DNA from: Natrinema versiforme JCM 10478
GTDB lineage: Archaea > Halobacteriota > Halobacteria > Halobacteriales > Natrialbaceae
DNA length: 32,085 bases
Direction of reading: 5' to 3'
Assembly (NCBI RefSeq): GCF_000337195.1
Contig: NZ_AOID01000001.1
Coordinates: forward strand, 10,540 to 42,624
This document shows, one piece after another, positions 1 to 7,666 of the stretch (positions are counted from its first letter, which is position 1; the number at the start of each line of letters is the position of its first letter). The position numbers were made by a program, and so were the translations under genes. The notes beneath the pieces were generated by a model that did not search any database, was not told the origin of the DNA, and saw only the letters and a program-made list of their open reading frames with translations.

Positions 1-1
1 G

Positions 2-514
2 GACACGGTCGTCGGCCCCATCATCGACGAGGGCCAGCGCGACGAGATGCTCGGCTACGTCGAGGAGACCGTCGACGCCGGCGCGACCCTCGAGACCGGC
101 GGTGAGACGGTCGATATCGAGGGCGTGGACGACTCGCTGGTCGTCGCGCCGACGGTGCTTTCCGACGTGACGAACGACATGTCCGCCGCGTGCAACGAGC
201 ACTTCGGCCCGATCGCGCCGGTCGTTCCGTTCTCGGACGTCGAGGAAGCGATCGAGCTTCACGACGATACCGAGTACGGCCTCTCCGGGTCGGTCCACGC
301 GGGCGATGTCGGAACCGGGATGCAGATCGCGGAACGGCTCGACACCGGCATGGTCCACGTCAACGACCAACCGATCAACGACGAGGCCCACGTCCCCTTC
401 AGCGGGACGAAGGCCTCGGGATCCGGCGGCTACAACTCCACCGAAATCCTCGACCGAGTCACCGAGAAGAAGTGGATCTCGGTCCAACACGATCGGCGGG
501 AGTACCCCTTCTGA
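2..514 (+). CDS. Aldehyde dehydrogenase, C-terminal part (truncated by window edge)
   Basis: The reading frame is open from the window edge to a TGA at 512-514, giving about 170 residues. The segment 'NEHFGPIAPVVPF' is the conserved ALDH region that precedes the C-terminal oligomerisation part, followed by 'GLSGSVHAGD' and 'GMVHVND', all typical of the NAD(P)-dependent aldehyde dehydrogenase superfamily (oxidation of aldehydes to carboxylates). The Rossmann fold and the catalytic cysteine lie upstream of the window, so the substrate cannot be judged. The end of the protein, 'KKWISVQHDRREYPF', resembles haloarchaeal ALDHs. No downstream operon partner is evident, because the next gene has its own TATA element 110 nt later. 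Confidence 0.9.
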   Translation, partial: DTVVGPIIDEGQRDEMLGYVEETVDAGATLETGGETVDIEGVDDSLVVAPTVLSDVTNDMSAACNEHFGPIAPVVPFSDVEEAIELHDDTEYGLSGSVHAGDVGTGMQIAERLDTGMVHVNDQPINDEAHVPFSGTKASGSGGYNSTEILDRVTEKKWISVQHDRREYPF

Positions 515-598
515 CGGCGTCGACCGTCGGCACCGATTCGATGACCTTCCTTTCGAAATCCCGCCGTCGTTCGCCCGATATCGATCCGCTTCCGACGG

Positions 599-629
599 AT
601 TTCACTTTCACTTTCGGGCTACCTTTTAA
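599..629 (+). promoter_or_regulatory. Promoter of the acidic DUF5790-type gene with upstream TTCACTTTCAC element
   Basis: TTTTAAC at 623-629 is a TATA-like element about 29 nt before the ATG at 655, which suits a leaderless transcript. Immediately upstream, at about 599-616, are three overlapping CACTTTC-like hexamers. The 11-mer TTCACTTTCAC at 601-611 recurs, in the same orientation relative to transcription, before the RPA operon TATA (minus strand, 12926-12916). Confidence 0.5.
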
Positions 630-654
630 CCTCGGTGCCCGCAAAGACGGTGAC

Positions 655-1143
655 ATGAGCCAAGCCACGCTCGGCGACGACGAGGAACTGTTCGGGGAAG
701 CGGCCAACGAGATGCGCGAGGACGTCGAATCCTCGCTCGCGGACGCGTGGGAAGCACTTCCCGCTGCCGACGACGTCTGGGAGACCGACGCCGACAACGT
801 GCTGGGCGTCCTCAACGGGCTCAACTCGGCGCTCGAGGCCGGCGACGCTGAAGACGACCTCCGCGATGCCAAGAAGTGGTTCACGATGGGCCAGCGCGCC
901 GACGCCTTCGACGACGCCGAGGACCTCGAGGAGGAAATCGCGGACCTCGAGGACGCTATCGAAGACATCGCCGAGGCGGGCGAACAGGTCGGCGAACTCA
1001 CGTCGACGATCCCGGCGCTCCGCGGCACGCTCCAGAACGCCGGTCCCGCGGACACTGCCGAAGACGAGGAGGAGGCCGACGATGCCGCGGACGAGGAAGC
1101 GGACGCCGATACCGATGCGGACGCAGCGGAAGACGAGGAGTAA
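655..1143 (+). CDS. Acidic coiled-coil protein, DUF5790-like
   Basis: This is a 162-residue, extremely acidic protein. The N-terminal segment 'LFGEAANEMREDVE' and a helical body (about 30-125) match what I recall of the haloarchaeal DUF5790 family; this was not searched. Residues about 80-105 (DDAEDLEEEIADLEDAIEDI) look like a coiled coil. The last 35 residues are almost only Asp, Glu and Ala and are probably disordered. There is no signal peptide or membrane segment, so it is cytoplasmic. The ATG at 655 is chosen because TTTTAAC lies about 29 nt upstream. The longer open frame upstream of this ATG is a shadow of the ALDH gene. Function is unknown. Confidence 0.8.
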   Translation: MSQATLGDDEELFGEAANEMREDVESSLADAWEALPAADDVWETDADNVLGVLNGLNSALEAGDAEDDLRDAKKWFTMGQRADAFDDAEDLEEEIADLEDAIEDIAEAGEQVGELTSTIPALRGTLQNAGPADTAEDEEEADDAADEEADADTDADAAEDEE

Positions 1144-1189
1144 TTCGCTTCGATCGACCACTGCGTTCAGCAGTCAAACCGGCCGCGAC

Positions 1190-1954
1190 CTATCGGTGCT
1201 CGGGCCGCGAAACGTCGCGCTCGGCGACAGCCTCGAGCAGCCGAGCCAGCGTCTCTGTCGCCAACTCGAGCAGTTCCTCGCCCCGTTCTTTGCTGCCCTC
1301 GCTCGGATCGCCGACGACGCCGTTTTCCGTAAACTCCGCCGCGTCGTAGGCCAGATTGACGTAGCTCGTCCAGTCGCCCCAGCCGTCGGCAGCGCCGGCT
1401 CGGGCCTCTTCGATCCGTTCCTCGGCGATTAGCTCCGGCTCGATGTGGCGCAGGAGCGCTGTCTCGAGCGGCCCCCCGTGACCCATGTCGGCCGTGTGTT
1501 CGCCGACCACCTCGAACCACGTGAAGGGGACGACGTAGGCCTCGCCCGCCCGCGTGAGTCGGCCGCCGACCTCCCGGAGGGCGTCGACGTTCCCGCCGTG
1601 GCCGTTGACGAGGACGATGCGGTCGAACCCGTGGTGGGCGAGGCTCGAGACGGCCTCGGCGACGTAGTCCCGGAAGGTGTCTTCGGAGACCCACATGGTT
1701 CCAGGGAACTGGCGGTGTTCCTCCGCGACGCCGACCGGAATCGCCGGCGCGCGAACGACCTCGCGGTCGACCCGCTCGACGCCGGCGTCGGCGACCGCCT
1801 CCGCGGTCAGCACGTCGGTTCCGAGCGGAGCGTGGGGGCCGTGCTGTTCCGTGCTCCCGACGGGGACGACCGCGAGGTCCGCCTCGAGGTCCCGCACGTC
1901 CGTCCACGTCGCCGTTGTGAGATCCATGGCGGAGTATGTCGTCCGTGCGGCCAT
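1190..1954 (-). CDS. Creatininase-family amidohydrolase (ArfB/MftE-like)
   Basis: A 254-residue protein of the creatininase family, a metal-dependent amidohydrolase fold. Visible metal/active-site motifs are 'GSTEQHGPHAPLGTD' (Glu36, His38, Asp47), 'VNGHGGN' and 'MGHGGPLET', in the usual order. In archaea this family includes ArfB, the formamide hydrolase of riboflavin/F420 biosynthesis, as well as proteins of unknown substrate, so the exact reaction is not settled by sequence. There are two possible starts, ATG at 1954 or ATG at 1927 (MDLTTATW). A weak AT-rich element at about 1971-1979 favours 1954, while family starts often resemble the shorter form. It converges with the preceding gene and diverges from the PAP2 gene. 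Confidence 0.88.
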   Translation of the reverse strand: MAARTTYSAMDLTTATWTDVRDLEADLAVVPVGSTEQHGPHAPLGTDVLTAEAVADAGVERVDREVVRAPAIPVGVAEEHRQFPGTMWVSEDTFRDYVAEAVSSLAHHGFDRIVLVNGHGGNVDALREVGGRLTRAGEAYVVPFTWFEVVGEHTADMGHGGPLETALLRHIEPELIAEERIEEARAGAADGWGDWTSYVNLAYDAAEFTENGVVGDPSEGSKERGEELLELATETLARLLEAVAERDVSRPEHR

Positions 1955-2054
1955 GAAACCCGCGGTGGCCGAAACTCGGGGCCTCGGGTACCGGCAGTGT
2001 ACCCTGCAGGTTCCTGCCCGTCCGTTATCTTCGGCGTCGTCGAAGTCGAATCGT

Positions 2055-3011
2055 ATGTACCGCGGTGCGACCGTTCTCGAGGCGATTCATGACCTCGTTC
2101 CGGCGTGGGCCGGAGCCATCGCTGCAGCGGTAACACAGCTCGGCGACGGCTGGTTTCTCCTCGCACTCGGGATCGGCGCATCGTGGGCGGTCGCGTGGCA
2201 GCGGGCGACGGGAGAAACGACGCCGCTCGAGTGCGACCGACCTGCGCGGCGACCGGACGGTCCGTGGGTCGTCGCCGTTATCGTCGGCGGGCTGGCGGTG
2301 ATGACCGCCCTGAAACACCTCTTTGCGCTCCCGCGGCCGGACCTCGCGACGCTCGACCCGGCCGCGCTTCCGTCGTCGACCCGGTCGCTCTACGCGTCGA
2401 TCGTGAACGCCGACGGCTACGGCTTTCCGAGCGGTCACGCGGTCGGCGCGACCGTCACCTACGGCCTGTTCGCGCTGGTGCTCGAGGCCGGGACGCGCCG
2501 ACTCCGACTCGCGGCCGCCGCGGTGATCGTCGCCGCGGTCTGTCTCACCCGACTGGTCCTCGGCGTCCACTACCCGCTCGACGTCGTCGCGGGAGTCGCC
2601 GTCGGCGGCTGCTATCTCGCCGCGGCGTGGCGGCTCCTCGAGCATTCGCCGTTCGATCGGACGCTCACCGCGTTCGCGCTCGCGCTGGGGCTGGCCGGCA
2701 CGGCGATGATCGCCAGCGGACGCGCGGACAGCGCGGTCGAGTACGTCGCGTTCGCGGCCGGGGGGCTCGCGGGCTGGCTCGCCGGCACGACGGGGACGGC
2801 GGTCGAGCCGATCCCACTCGAGCGATCTCCGACGGAGCCGTCGGCAGGTGTGCTGGCGACTGTCTTCATCCCGTTGGCTGCCCTCGTCGGCGTCGGTGCG
2901 CTCAGTGGCCGCCCGAAACTGGTCGCGTCGGCCGCGCTCCTCGGGCTCCTGTCGGTGCTGCCGGCGGTGGTATTCCCGCGAGCGACGACCGTCGAGGCGG
3001 CGACGCGCTGA
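2055..3011 (+). CDS. PAP2-family membrane phosphatase
   Basis: A 318-residue integral membrane protein with the complete phosphatidic acid phosphatase type 2 signature: KHLFALPRP (Lys87, Arg94), PSGH (125-128) and RLVLGVHYPLD (Arg166, His172). These residues form the acid-phosphatase active site that dephosphorylates lipid phosphates or polyprenyl diphosphates at the membrane face. About eight hydrophobic segments are visible. The part after residue 190 adds several membrane spans beyond the core domain. The ATG at 2055 is chosen because TTATCT at 2025-2030 sits about 27 nt upstream; the longer open frame upstream overlaps the creatininase gene. The natural substrate is unknown; C55/C60 polyprenyl diphosphate recycling is one possibility. 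Confidence 0.9.
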   Translation: MYRGATVLEAIHDLVPAWAGAIAAAVTQLGDGWFLLALGIGASWAVAWQRATGETTPLECDRPARRPDGPWVVAVIVGGLAVMTALKHLFALPRPDLATLDPAALPSSTRSLYASIVNADGYGFPSGHAVGATVTYGLFALVLEAGTRRLRLAAAAVIVAAVCLTRLVLGVHYPLDVVAGVAVGGCYLAAAWRLLEHSPFDRTLTAFALALGLAGTAMIASGRADSAVEYVAFAAGGLAGWLAGTTGTAVEPIPLERSPTEPSAGVLATVFIPLAALVGVGALSGRPKLVASAALLGLLSVLPAVVFPRATTVEAATR

Positions 3012-3072
3012 TGACCGCACCACGGCGAGCGCAGGCCCAATCCGTTTGCGACACTGCCGATTCCGTATACGT

Positions 3073-3417
3073 ATGGCAGAGGATAGTCGCGAACGCGGCG
3101 TCGAACTCGGCGACTTACAGGAGACGCTTGAGGCCGAGGAGTACCCGATCGGCCACGACGAACTCCTCGAGAAACACGGCGACGAAACGATCGAGATGAG
3201 CGGCAACACGACAACGCTCGAGGATCTCATCGACCCGCTCGGCGAAGACAAGTATCGGGACTACGAGGAGGTCGAGGGGGCGATCATGAACATGGTCGGC
3301 GACGAGGCGATCGGACGGAAGAACTACAGCGACCGCACGCCGCCCGCCACGGGTGAAGACCGACAGGACGAGGGCGCACCGGATCAGGGCGGGCAGGAAG
3401 AGCAGGAATCCTTCTAA
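3073..3417 (+). CDS. Small acidic protein, DUF5789-like
   Basis: A 114-residue soluble, acidic protein. The region 'GVELGDLQETLEAEEYPIGHDELLEKHGD' followed by 'TTLEDLIDPLG' matches my recollection of the haloarchaeal DUF5789 family (DUF2795-like small helical fold); this was not searched. The C-terminal 40 residues are Asp/Glu/Gln-rich and probably unstructured. It starts 62 nt after the PAP2 stop and no strong TATA is visible, so it could be co-transcribed with that gene. No catalytic motif is seen and the function is unknown. Confidence 0.8.
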   Translation: MAEDSRERGVELGDLQETLEAEEYPIGHDELLEKHGDETIEMSGNTTTLEDLIDPLGEDKYRDYEEVEGAIMNMVGDEAIGRKNYSDRTPPATGEDRQDEGAPDQGGQEEQESF

Positions 3418-3474
3418 GAAGCCGGCATCGATTGGGTCGAATTCGGTTCGTCGTCAACTGTCCGCTGTCAGCCG

Positions 3475-5421
3475 TCAGTCGTCGTCCCCGGCGTCGACTT
3501 CGGTTCGCGCCTGTCGGCGCTGTGCCCGCTCGATGAATTCCTCCGGCAACTCGTCGATCTCGCCGGCTTGGACCCCCCAGAGGTGGGAGTAGAGACCGCC
3601 GTTCGCGAGCAGTTCCTCGTGTGTTCCCCGTTCGACGATCTCGCCGCCCTCGAGGACGAGTACCTGATCGGCGTCCTTGATCGTCGAGAGCCGGTGGGCG
3701 ATGGCGAACGTGGTCCGGTCTTCCGCGAGGTCGTCGATCGAGCGCTGGATGAGCATCTCCGTCTCGGTGTCGACGTCGCTGGTCGCCTCGTCGAGGACGA
3801 GGATGTCGGGGTCCTTGAGGATCGCGCGGGCGATGGAGACCCGCTGGCGCTGGCCGCCCGAGAGTTTGACGCCGCGTTCGCCGACCTCGGTATCGTAGCC
3901 GTCGGGCAGGTTCTGGATGAATTCGTGGGCCTCGGCCATCTTCGCGGCCTCGATCACGTCCTCGCGGTCGGCGTCGAAGGTGCCGTATTTGATGTTCTCC
4001 TCGACGCTGCCGTAGAAGAGGAAGGTGTCCTGGCTCACGTAGCCGAGCGACTCGCGCAGACTCCGGAGCGTTACGTCTTGGACGCTCTGTCCGTCAACGC
4101 GGATCTCGCCCTCGTCGACGTCGTACATCCGCAAGAGGAGTTTCAGGACCGTCGACTTGCCGGCACCGGTCGGGCCGACCAGTGCGAGCGTCTCGCCGCC
4201 GTCGACGGTGAAATCGATGTCCTCGAGGATCCGCTCGTCGGCGTCGTAGCCGAAGGACACGTCGTCGTACTCGACGCGGCCTTCGGTCACCGCGAGGTCG
4301 GGAGCGTCGGGCTCCTCGCCGACCCGGTTGGGTTCGTCCATCAGGCCGAAGATGCGGGCGCTCGAGGCGCGAGCGCGCTGGTACATGTTGATGATCTGTC
4401 CGAACTGGGCCATCGGCCAGATGAAGCGCTGCGTGTAGAGGATGAAGACGACGAACATCCCGTTGCTCAGAGTGCCCGAGAACGGACCCGGCGGGCCCGA
4501 GATGACCCAGAGGCCGCCGACGAGGAAGGTGATGACGAAGCCGATCCCCGCGAGCACGCGCAGGCCGGGGAAGAACTTGATCCGGGTACGGATCGCGCCC
4601 CAGTTGGCGTCGAAGTACTGCTGTGAGACGTCCTCGACGCGGTCTGACTCGTAGGACTCGGTCGTACTGGACTTGATGACCTGAATTCCGCCGAGGTTGT
4701 TCTCGAGCCGGGAGTTGACTTTCCCGACGGTCGAGCGCACCTGCGCGTACTTGGGTTGGATGGTCTGGATGAAGAGATAGGTGAAGACGGCGATCAGCGG
4801 GACCGGCAGGAGCGCCACGAGCGCCAGTTGCCAGTTGATCGCGAGCAGCAGGCCGCCGATGCCGAGCACCATCACGAGCAGCCGAAAGAGGGAGTTCATC
4901 CCGTCGTTCAAGAACTTCTCGAGGCGGTTGACGTCGTTCGAGAGGATCGACATCATCTCGCCGGTCTGTTTGTCGGCGAAAAAGCCCATGTCCAGGCGCT
5001 GCATCTCGTCGTAGGTATCGGTCCGGATGTCGTGCTGGACGTTCTGTGCGAACGTGTTAAAGCCCCAGTTGCGGGTCCAGTGGAAGATCGCCGAGAGGAA
5101 AAACGCCCCCGCGATGATGCCGATCGTCAGCCAGAACTGGGCCAGTCGCCCCTCCGGGACGTAAGGGGCGACGAGTCCACCACCGACCGGGAACGCCTCC
5201 ACGTAGGGAATCTCCTGCCGGATCACGGCGTCGAGTGCGACCCCCAGCATGAGCGCCGGCAGCAGATCCAGCACCCGGGCGAAAATGCTCGCGATAACGC
5301 CGACGGCCGCGGCTCCCTTGTAGTTCGATCCGTACTCGAGGAACAGTCGCTTCATCGGGTTCTCGATCTCCTCTCGCTGCTCCTCGAACGGATCGTCCTC
5401 GTCCCAGTCGGCACCACTCAT
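3475..5421 (-). CDS. ABC transporter half-transporter (fused permease and ATPase), MsbA/MDR type
   Basis: A 648-residue ABC exporter subunit. The N-terminal half has six predicted membrane helices (about 35-345), with the intracellular-loop motif 'MGFFADKQTGEMMSILSNDVNRLE' typical of type-IV ABC exporters. The C-terminal ATPase has Walker A GPTGAGKST, Q-loop 'YVSQDTFLF', signature LSGGQRQR, Walker B ILVLDEAT, D-loop SDVD and H-loop AHRLST, so it should be ATP-competent and act as a homodimer or with a partner. The acidic N-terminus 'DEDDPFEEQREEIENPMKRLF' is common in haloarchaeal members. The ATG at 5421 is preferred over 5448 because CCTTATT lies about 29 nt upstream (5453-5447). The substrate (lipid or drug) is unknown. 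It is a single-gene unit. Confidence 0.93.
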   Translation of the reverse strand: MSGADWDEDDPFEEQREEIENPMKRLFLEYGSNYKGAAAVGVIASIFARVLDLLPALMLGVALDAVIRQEIPYVEAFPVGGGLVAPYVPEGRLAQFWLTIGIIAGAFFLSAIFHWTRNWGFNTFAQNVQHDIRTDTYDEMQRLDMGFFADKQTGEMMSILSNDVNRLEKFLNDGMNSLFRLLVMVLGIGGLLLAINWQLALVALLPVPLIAVFTYLFIQTIQPKYAQVRSTVGKVNSRLENNLGGIQVIKSSTTESYESDRVEDVSQQYFDANWGAIRTRIKFFPGLRVLAGIGFVITFLVGGLWVISGPPGPFSGTLSNGMFVVFILYTQRFIWPMAQFGQIINMYQRARASSARIFGLMDEPNRVGEEPDAPDLAVTEGRVEYDDVSFGYDADERILEDIDFTVDGGETLALVGPTGAGKSTVLKLLLRMYDVDEGEIRVDGQSVQDVTLRSLRESLGYVSQDTFLFYGSVEENIKYGTFDADREDVIEAAKMAEAHEFIQNLPDGYDTEVGERGVKLSGGQRQRVSIARAILKDPDILVLDEATSDVDTETEMLIQRSIDDLAEDRTTFAIAHRLSTIKDADQVLVLEGGEIVERGTHEELLANGGLYSHLWGVQAGEIDELPEEFIERAQRRQARTEVDAGDDD

Positions 5422-5458
5422 TGTCCGCGGTTCGGGGACCGCCAGCAATAAGGATTAC

Positions 5459-6124
5459 CTACGAACCGAAATACGTCGCCGCGGTGGCTGCCGTTGGCGC
5501 GGTCACCTCGCGATCAGCCGTCGCGGCAACCCGGTTGAGCGACCCGGATTCGCCATCGGTAATAATCGTCTGCTTCGACTCGAGGTCGATTTCGACCTCG
5601 TCGCCGACCTCGATCCCCGTCTCGTTCGCGTAGCCGCGTGGCACCTCGAGGACGAACTGACCACGGCCGGAGTACTCGAGATCGTTTCCGTCCTCGTTGG
5701 GCCCGGGAGAGCGGGCGTGGTGAATCGACGTGATCTCGCCATCCGCGTCGATGAAGATGATATCGATATCGAAGTCCATCTCGCGCATCACGTAGGTCAG
5801 GTCGGACTCGTCGCCGTGGATGAACAACATCCCGTTACCCGACTCGAGGGAGTCGTGATCGCTCAGCCCAGTGCGGCGTTCTGGACGGGAATCTGCGATT
5901 TCGACATCGACGACGGCCTTGGGTTCGCGGTCGCCGTCGGATTCGTTGGCAGTTTCGTTGTCCGCTTCCGCGGCCGATTCTCCGTCCTCGTCGTCGAAGA
6001 CGCGGACTTCCCCGCTGTCAGGCCCCCACGGAGCCGAGACCACACCTGCCTGAACGAGGACCACGCCGACGATGGAGAGGGCAGCGACCACGAGCAGCCC
6101 CTTCCATACGTACTCGAGTGCCAT
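5459..6124 (-). CDS. Membrane-anchored DUF192 (COG1430) protein
   Basis: A 221-residue protein. One hydrophobic segment (about 5-25, 'GLLVVAALSIVGVVLVQAGVV') is probably an uncleaved anchor. An acidic linker (about 30-75) follows, then a DUF192 domain with 'ADSRPERRTGLSDHDSLESGNGMLFI', 'MREMDFDIDIIFID' and 'YVLEVPRG'-like 'FVLEVPRGYANETGIEVGDEV'. DUF192 proteins are small beta-rich, usually exported, of unknown biochemical role. The ATG at 6124 is chosen because CCTTTACT at 6155-6148 is about 28 nt upstream; the ATG at 6139 would lie too close to that element. It ends 38 nt before the ABC transporter start, and its own promoter region is shared divergently with tRNA-Val. Confidence 0.88.
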   Translation of the reverse strand: MALEYVWKGLLVVAALSIVGVVLVQAGVVSAPWGPDSGEVRVFDDEDGESAAEADNETANESDGDREPKAVVDVEIADSRPERRTGLSDHDSLESGNGMLFIHGDESDLTYVMREMDFDIDIIFIDADGEITSIHHARSPGPNEDGNDLEYSGRGQFVLEVPRGYANETGIEVGDEVEIDLESKQTIITDGESGSLNRVAATADREVTAPTAATAATYFGS

Positions 6125-6186
6125 GAACGATACCTGCACCGCGAGAGAGTAAAGGTTATTCGGACGGATCCACTCGTTCCGGGTGC

Positions 6187-6260
6187 GGGCTCGTGGTCTA
6201 GCTGGTCATGACGCGGCCTTTACAAGGCCGAGGTCGGTGGTTCGAACCCGCCCGAGCCCA
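6187..6260 (+). tRNA. tRNA-Val (anticodon UAC)
   Basis: This 74-nt sequence folds into a full cloverleaf. The acceptor GGGCTCG/CGAGCCC is followed by discriminator A. The D arm is GTCT/TGAC. The anticodon stem is CGGCC/GGCCG around the loop TTTACAA (anticodon TAC). The variable loop has 5 nt, and the T arm GGTGG/CCGCC encloses TTCGAAC. There is no intron and CCA is not encoded. The 3' end is partly duplicated downstream (see the repeat entry). Confidence 0.97.
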
Positions 6261-6379
6261 CTATCGCTGTCGCGAACAATCCGTGAGCGACAGCGTCGTG
6301 ACGGGAGGGCGGTTCGAACCCTATCAGTCGCGCGCAGCGTAGCGAGCACGTCTGATTTCGGTTCGAACCCGCCCGAGCC
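6239..6379 (+). repeat. Partial direct repeats of the tRNA-Val 3' end (att-like)
   Basis: The 20-mer ggttcgaacccgcccgagcc occurs inside the tRNA at 6239-6258 and again at 6360-6379, 121 bp downstream. A shorter copy, ggttcgaaccc, lies between them at 6311-6321. Duplicated tRNA 3' ends are the usual trace of site-specific integration by tyrosine recombinases. No integrase gene is visible in the window, so these could be remnants, or conserved post-tRNA sequence. Confidence 0.6.
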
Positions 6380-6649
6380 GCCCTTTCTAGATAGCCACCG
6401 TAAGCACCGCCCATTCGCCTCGAGCCCGATCCGAACCAAAGACCGAGAGCGGGTCCACCGTGATCGCAGTTCGAGTCCTTTGAGTCCGAAATTACTCCCC
6501 GGCCACGACTTCATAACTCGTCTCGAGCGACCGTGTGCCGCGGGCCTCGAGTACGAATCATGCATGCGAAACAGCGACCGGCCGGAACAGCGCCCTCGAG
6601 TCGAACTCGCTACTCAATCAGTTACTAACGCAGCCACGTCCGTCGGGAG
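6261..6649. other. Gene-free stretch after tRNA-Val
   Basis: I see no convincing gene in these 389 bases. They hold the partial tRNA-Val repeats at 6311-6321 and 6360-6379. The short reading frames here (with translated ends like 'GGFEPPTSAL') are translations of tRNA-derived sequence and are not genes. The right half, about 6400-6640, shows no structure I recognise. Confidence 0.6.
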
Positions 6650-7096
6650 TCACTGTTTGAGCCGCGCGACGTTCTCCCGGATCTGTCCGAGGAGGCCGTC
6701 GCCCGACTCGGTCTGGAGGGCGGCGTGCAGCGTCGAATTCTCCGGTTCGTCCTCGACGACGATCCGGAGATAGGGCTCGAGTTGCGCGAAGTTGTCCGCG
6801 AGGACGACGGTGTGGTTGTCCTCATCGTGGTCGACGACGCCCGCGTCGTCCAGTTTCGGGACGTGGCACTGGACCGACGAGACGTAGACGCTCTTGTACT
6901 CGTTTTTCGCGACTTCGTCCGGCGGGACGTCGTGTTCCCACCCCGCGACCGTCTCGGCTAACGTCGAAAGCTCGATGGGGTCTTCCTGCCCGCGGAGCGC
7001 GTAGAGGAGGTATCGCCGGCGGCGGTTCGCCAGCAGCTCGAGGATCGTGTCAGCGGAGAGTTCTTTTTGCTCTTGGCTCGAGGTAAGGGCTTCCAT
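6650..7096 (-). CDS. Winged-helix-type regulator, DUF7344-like
   Basis: A 148-residue soluble protein. Residues 15-100 carry 'ELLANRRRRYLLYALRGQEDPIELSTLAETVAGWE', then 'VSSVQCHVPKLDDAGVVDHDEDNHTVVL'. This is the typical haloarchaeal winged-helix arrangement now called DUF7344 (name recalled, not searched): a helical bundle, a recognition helix around 'SSVQCHVPKLDDAGVV', and a wing around 'DHDEDNHTVVLA'. Such proteins are presumed DNA-binding regulators. The C-terminal 35 residues are acidic. CTTTTG at 7126-7121 is about 27 nt upstream of the ATG, suggesting a leaderless transcript. It lies alone between two tRNA genes, and its targets are unknown. Confidence 0.82.
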   Translation of the reverse strand: MEALTSSQEQKELSADTILELLANRRRRYLLYALRGQEDPIELSTLAETVAGWEHDVPPDEVAKNEYKSVYVSSVQCHVPKLDDAGVVDHDEDNHTVVLADNFAQLEPYLRIVVEDEPENSTLHAALQTESGDGLLGQIRENVARLKQ

Positions 7097-7290
7097 AACA
7101 TGATATTACCCCCCGAGGCGCAAAAGGGTGTCTTGAATATCCGAAATTCCAACAGACGCCAGGTAATCTCGCATAGAGGCTCCCGTATTGTCTCCGTTAC
7201 TCGGTTTTCGATGCCGTACTCGAATAGTGTGTCCCTCTCCCGGACATCTTGTAACCGGTATGAGACGACGATCTCGATTCGAAATCCTTT

Positions 7291-7296
7291 TTTATA
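7291..7296 (+). promoter_or_regulatory. TATA box of tRNA-Phe
   Basis: TTTATA at 7291-7296 lies 23-28 nt before the first base of tRNA-Phe at 7319, the standard archaeal distance. Confidence 0.75.
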
Positions 7297-7318
7297 CGAT
7301 GGACGGAGAACTGGGTAG

Positions 7319-7392
7319 GCCGCCTTAGCTCAGACTGGGAGAGCACTCGACTGAAGATCGAGCTGTCCCCGGTTCAAATCCGGGAGGCGGCA
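7319..7392 (+). tRNA. tRNA-Phe (anticodon GAA)
   Basis: A 74-nt cloverleaf. The acceptor GCCGCCT/AGGCGGC is followed by A. The D arm is GCTC/GAGC. The anticodon stem CTCGA/TCGAG closes loop CTGAAGA (anticodon GAA). The T arm CCCGG/CCGGG encloses TTCAAAT. There is no intron and CCA is not encoded. A 12-nt inverted match to the T arm (ccggttcaaatc) occurs at about 7467-7478 but is too short to call an attachment site. Confidence 0.97.
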
Positions 7393-7622
7393 TGTTTCTA
7401 CGATTCGTTGCGTATTGACCGTATAGCGTCGGATTTCGGCAGTGTTTCCTTTCTATTTCTGGAGAGATTTGAACCGGCTCACGAACGCACCCTTCGCCGT
7501 CCGGCGTTTCATTCCATTGTCCGTGCCGAGGCATCTTCCTTCACCTATAGCGGGATGAATTGCGCGAACGTGACCGCTGTACGTAGCGTTTTCAGGGAAA
7601 TAGCAGGAGAACAGTAGCTGTC

Positions 7623-7662
7623 GGTCAGGAAAATTTTAGCGAGCGGTGTACTACCGCTGACC
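7623..7662 (+). promoter_or_regulatory. Nested inverted repeats in front of the small winged-helix gene
   Basis: GGTCAG (7623-7628) pairs with CTGACC (7657-7662). Inside it AGCGGT (7642-7647) pairs with ACCGCT (7653-7658) around the 5-nt spacer gtact. The AT-rich core AAATTTTAG (about 7630-7638) is the probable TATA element. The palindromes lie between it and the ATG at 7667, where a bound repressor would block transcription. The operator role is inference. Confidence 0.4.
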
Positions 7663-7666
7663 AACG

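Noticed and set aside
1677-2054. Upstream extension of the PAP2 frame
   Set aside because: It is antisense to the creatininase-family gene; TATA placement supports the ATG at 2055.
6206-6565. Open frames with 'GGFEPPTSAL' on the minus strand
   Set aside because: They read through tRNA-Val and its partial repeats on the opposite strand; no codon bias or family.
7467-7478. 12-nt inverted match to the tRNA-Phe T arm
   Set aside because: Too short to be distinguished from chance and in the wrong orientation for a normal attachment site.
7325-7534. Open frame on the minus strand ending in 'PPPGFEPGTARSSVECSPSLS'
   Set aside because: It is the reverse translation of tRNA-Phe and its flank, a well-known artefact.
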